Source: Amphritea sp.
GTDB lineage: Bacteria; Pseudomonadota; Gammaproteobacteria; Pseudomonadales; Nitrincolaceae
Direction: 5' to 3'
DNA: 17,125 nt
NCBI GenBank assembly: GCA_024679635.1
Contig: JAIBDA010000020.1
Location: 1 to 17,125 of the forward strand
Position 1 is the stretch's first letter; each line of letters starts with the position of its first letter. The notes beneath the pieces are model-generated. The model saw nothing but the letters and a program-made list of their open reading frames with translations. It ran no database searches and was not told the origin of the DNA. Below are positions 14,744-17,125 of this stretch, one piece after another. Made by a program: the position numbers and the translations under genes.

Positions 14744-14770
14744 TCCTCAATAATAACAATTGATTAGCTC

Positions 14771-14792
14771 TGCCCGACTCATGAGTCGGGCA
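14771..14792 (+). terminator. Perfect 22-bp palindrome between livK and livH (attenuator or mRNA-stabilising stem)
   Basis: TGCCCGACTCA is followed directly by its exact reverse complement, so a stem of nine pairs with a CATG loop forms 27 bp after the livK stop. No T-tract follows (AATCTGAT), so it is not a standard rho-independent terminator. It more likely protects the livK 3' end from exonucleases or partly attenuates transcription, so that the binding protein is made in excess of livHMG products. The livH ribosome-binding site is also weak. Confidence 0.6.
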
Positions 14793-14858
14793 AATCTGAT
14801 CCCGATACCCTAGCGCCGTGATCCGGTGCCGGGGTTTCGTTTTATATGGTCCCTGCAA

Positions 14859-15785
14859 ATGTCAGAATTCTCACTCTATCTGTTGCAACAGCTCATTAAC
14901 GGGCTGACCATCGGCTCTACTTATGCTCTGATCGCCATCGGCTACACAATGGTTTACGGCATCATCGGCATGATTAACTTTGCCCACGGCGAGATCTATA
15001 TGATCGGCTCTTATATAACATTCATTGTTATCGCCGGCCTAGTAAGCATGGGAATCGTCAGCTTGCCGATTATCCTGGTCATTGCATTGGTTATCGCAAT
15101 GTTCATTGCCAGCACCTACGGCTGGGCAGTGGAACGGGTCGCTTATCGTCCTTTACGTGGAACCAACCGGTTGATTCCACTCATCTCTGCTATCGGCATG
15201 TCGATTTTTTTACAAAACTCGGTAGGTATCTCTCAGGGCTTCCGCGATGTTGCTTTGCCACCGATGGTCACCGGTGGATGGGCTTTCGGCAATCCCGCCG
15301 ACTTTGAAGTTACTGTCTCCTATATGCAGGTCATTATCTTCGCTGTCACTTTTATCACCATGACGCTATTAACTCTGTTCATATCCAAGTCCCGTATGGG
15401 TCGTGCGTGTCGAGCCTGTGCCGAAGACCTGGGTATGACCAATCTACTCGGCATTAATACCAACAAAGTCATTGCCCTGACCTTTATTATCGGCGCGGCT
15501 CTGGCGGCTATTGCTGGCTTACTGCTAGGTCTGTATTACGGCGTGGTCAATCCATTCGTCGGCTTTATTGCTGGCTTAAAAGCATTTACCGCTGCAGTAC
15601 TGGGCGGAATTGGCTCAATTCCTGGCGCAGTACTCGGAGGATTAGTACTGGGGGTAACCGAAGCGATGACAGCAGCATTCTTCCCGTCTGAATATAAAGA
15701 CGTGGTCGCCTTTGGTCTGTTGATTACTATCCTGTTGTTCCGTCCTAGTGGACTTCTGGGTAAGCCGGAGATAGAAAAAGTATGA
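14859..15785 (+). CDS. livH: Branched-chain amino acid ABC transporter permease LivH
   Basis: The 308-residue integral membrane protein has exactly the length of E. coli LivH. It starts [20 protein letters not shown] and has the conserved [20 protein letters not shown] and FAHGE block. About eight hydrophobic helices follow. The cytoplasmic coupling loop reads [20 protein letters not shown], then LLGIN, and contacts the ATPases. The C-terminal [17 protein letters not shown] then [12 protein letters not shown] matches LivH. It forms the inner-membrane channel with LivM for leucine, isoleucine and valine uptake. The frame can be read from a GTG at 14826, but homology begins at the ATG at 14859. 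Shine-Dalgarno complementarity is poor. It is followed by livM with a 4-bp ATGA overlap. Confidence 0.95.
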   Translation: MSEFSLYLLQQLINGLTIGSTYALIAIGYTMVYGIIGMINFAHGEIYMIGSYITFIVIAGLVSMGIVSLPIILVIALVIAMFIASTYGWAVERVAYRPLRGTNRLIPLISAIGMSIFLQNSVGISQGFRDVALPPMVTGGWAFGNPADFEVTVSYMQVIIFAVTFITMTLLTLFISKSRMGRACRACAEDLGMTNLLGINTNKVIALTFIIGAALAAIAGLLLGLYYGVVNPFVGFIAGLKAFTAAVLGGIGSIPGAVLGGLVLGVTEAMTAAFFPSEYKDVVAFGLLITILLFRPSGLLGKPEIEKV

Positions 15786-17044
15786 CTACTAACAAGTTTT
15801 ACAACGCTATCTTCGCCGCGGGTATCACGCTGATTCTGGCCTGCCTGATGATTGGTGTTAAGCTAGACACCTCTGGCACTCAACTGGCTGTTAAAGGCGC
15901 TACCGCTGCACAATGGGGCTGGATCGGTGGTGGTATAGCCGTTGTTTTCCTGTCACAGCTGTTCACCAATCAGATTGATGCTCTGTTCCGCATGATTCCA
16001 AAACCTTCTATCAGCACTATGCTGCCTGAAGAGAAGAAAATGGCGACGCTGAAGCCATGGCTGATCGCCGGCGTCATTGTGATTATGGTTATCTGGCCAT
16101 TCATGGTATCCCGGGGTTCGGTTGACCTGGCGACACTGACCCTGATCTACATCATGTTAGGCCTGGGCCTGAACATTGTAGTCGGCCTTGCCGGCTTGCT
16201 GGATCTGGGCTTTGTAGCGTTCTATGCGGTTGGAGCCTACACCTATGCTCTGCTGTCAGAATACTTCGGTTTATCTTTCTGGGTTTGTTTGCCAATTTCA
16301 GCAGGCATGGCGGCATTATTCGGATTCTTACTGGGCTTTCCAGTATTGCGTCTGCGAGGCGATTACCTGGCAATTGTGACGCTGGGCTTCGGTGAGATTA
16401 TCCGTATCCTGCTCAATAACTGGACAGAAGTAACCGGGGGCCCTAGCGGTATTTCCGGAATCGCCAAACCAACATTGTTTGGGCTGGAATTTACCCGCAA
16501 AGCCAAAGGTGGTGAGGACGCAATGACCTTCCACGACTACTTCAATCTGGATTACTCAAGCTCTTATAAGGTTATCTTCCTTTACCTGATCGCTATCCTG
16601 CTGGTTTGCATCGTAATTTACGTAATAAACCGCCTGATGCGTATGCCGATAGGACGGGCTTGGGAAGCCTTGCGTGAAGATGAGATCGCCTGCCGTTCGC
16701 TGGGCCTGAACCGCACAGCTATCAAGCTATCGGCATTTACTCTGGGCGCTTCAACGGCCGGTTTTGCCGGTGCATTCTTCTCCGCTCGCCAGGGCTTTAT
16801 CAGTCCCGAGTCATTCATCTTTATTGAATCAGCAATCATTCTGGCCATTGTAGTGCTGGGCGGCATGGGCTCGCAGATGGGTATTATTCTGGCGGCGATT
16901 GTCATGACTATCCTGCCTGAACTGGCACGTGAATTCTCTGAGTACCGCATGCTGCTATTCGGACTGTTAATGGTATTGATGATGCGCTGGCGGCCTGAAG
17001 GTCTGATACCGACTAAACGACCACAGCTGGAGTTGAAACAATGA
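15782..17044 (+). CDS. livM: Branched-chain amino acid ABC transporter permease LivM
   Basis: The 420-residue membrane protein (E. coli LivM has about 425) is the second permease of the LIV-I importer. Residues 1-110 contain extra N-terminal helices typical of LivM. The core then has [20 protein letters not shown] with [20 protein letters not shown], and [20 protein letters not shown]. It also has the EAA-like coupling loop [20 protein letters not shown] followed by SLGLN. The C-terminus, [18 protein letters not shown], also fits. Its start overlaps the livH stop by 4 bp and its stop overlaps the livG start by 4 bp, showing tight translational coupling across livHMG. Nothing is missing or disrupted. 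Confidence 0.95.
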   Translation: MTTNKFYNAIFAAGITLILACLMIGVKLDTSGTQLAVKGATAAQWGWIGGGIAVVFLSQLFTNQIDALFRMIPKPSISTMLPEEKKMATLKPWLIAGVIVIMVIWPFMVSRGSVDLATLTLIYIMLGLGLNIVVGLAGLLDLGFVAFYAVGAYTYALLSEYFGLSFWVCLPISAGMAALFGFLLGFPVLRLRGDYLAIVTLGFGEIIRILLNNWTEVTGGPSGISGIAKPTLFGLEFTRKAKGGEDAMTFHDYFNLDYSSSYKVIFLYLIAILLVCIVIYVINRLMRMPIGRAWEALREDEIACRSLGLNRTAIKLSAFTLGASTAGFAGAFFSARQGFISPESFIFIESAIILAIVVLGGMGSQMGIILAAIVMTILPELAREFSEYRMLLFGLLMVLMMRWRPEGLIPTKRPQLELKQ

Positions 17045-17125
17045 GTCAGTTACTGCTAGATGTAAACGGTCTCACCATGCGCTTTGGCGGTCTGGTAGCA
17101 GTAGATGGCGTAAACCTGAAGGTTA
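17041..17125 (+). CDS. livG: Branched-chain amino acid ABC transporter ATP-binding protein LivG, N-terminal fragment cut by window edge
   Basis: The first 28 codons encode [20 protein letters not shown] followed by VDGVNLKV, which aligns with the E. coli LivG N-terminus (MSQPLLSVNGLMMRFGGLLA then VNNVNLEL). LivG is one of two ATPases, with LivF, that power the importer at the cytoplasmic face of LivHM. The aromatic A-loop position (Phe15) is present; the Walker A and later motifs lie beyond the window. The ATG overlaps the livM TGA, and GGAG sits 8 bases upstream. livF would be expected next, by analogy with the E. coli livKHMGF order. Confidence 0.93.
   Translation, partial: MSQLLLDVNGLTMRFGGLVAVDGVNLKV

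Noticed and set aside
13531..14789. GAGTCGG shared by the livK leader (13531-13537) and the livK-livH palindrome (14783-14789), suggesting long-range pairing
   Set aside because: Seven bases of identity in over 1 kb is expected by chance, and both copies are already used in local hairpins.
1..17125. Mobile elements, CRISPR arrays, defence genes, toxin-antitoxin or phage genes
   Set aside because: I found no direct-repeat arrays, transposase or integrase motifs, or short toxin-antitoxin pairs; all long frames are explained by metabolic or transport genes.

Overview
This window reads as chromosomal, core-type DNA from a heterotrophic gammaproteobacterium. Full-length FadB, FadD and LivK/LivH/LivM proteins align by eye, almost end to end, with their Escherichia coli and Pseudomonas counterparts. 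Moderate GC, AT-rich intergenic gaps and the mix of beta-oxidation enzymes with a DmdC/FadE2-type acyl-CoA dehydrogenase suggest a marine Oceanospirillales-like lineage. That placement is inference and was not computed. I see no mobile element, phage gene, CRISPR array, tRNA or rRNA.

Positions 1-8653 carry fatty-acid degradation on the minus strand. A fadBA operon runs off the left edge, with only the first 24 codons of fadA present. A small PlsC-like acyltransferase diverges from fadB on the plus strand. It converges on a three-gene minus-strand operon: a FadD-type long-chain acyl-CoA ligase, a DUF2889 protein, and an ECI2-like enoyl-CoA isomerase that would commonly be mislabelled a hydratase. 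Upstream of that lies a second minus-strand unit, an acyl-CoA dehydrogenase followed by a small SCP2 sterol-carrier-domain protein. Together these cover activation (FadD), first oxidation (acyl-CoA dehydrogenase), hydration and second oxidation (FadB), thiolysis (FadA), and double-bond repositioning (isomerase). The fadD unit and the dehydrogenase unit each have a TGTA...TACA inverted repeat just upstream, which may be a shared operator.

Positions 8868-13236 hold a compact minus-strand operon: a YCF48/BNR beta-propeller protein with a signal peptide, an MMPL/SSD-type RND transporter, and a UspE-like tandem universal stress protein. Both gene junctions overlap, and a good intrinsic terminator follows the last gene. 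This module has no established function and is the most interesting part of the window.

Positions 13258-17125 hold a plus-strand LIV-I type branched-chain amino acid ABC transporter: livK, livH, livM and the start of livG, cut by the right edge. A structured leader with an 11-bp closing inverted repeat precedes livK. A perfect 22-bp palindrome separates livK from livH and probably lowers expression of the membrane and ATPase genes relative to the abundant binding protein. Overall most of the window is ordinary. The features worth a second look are the YCF48-RND-UspE operon, the DUF2889 link to fatty-acid activation, the candidate operators and the livK leader.
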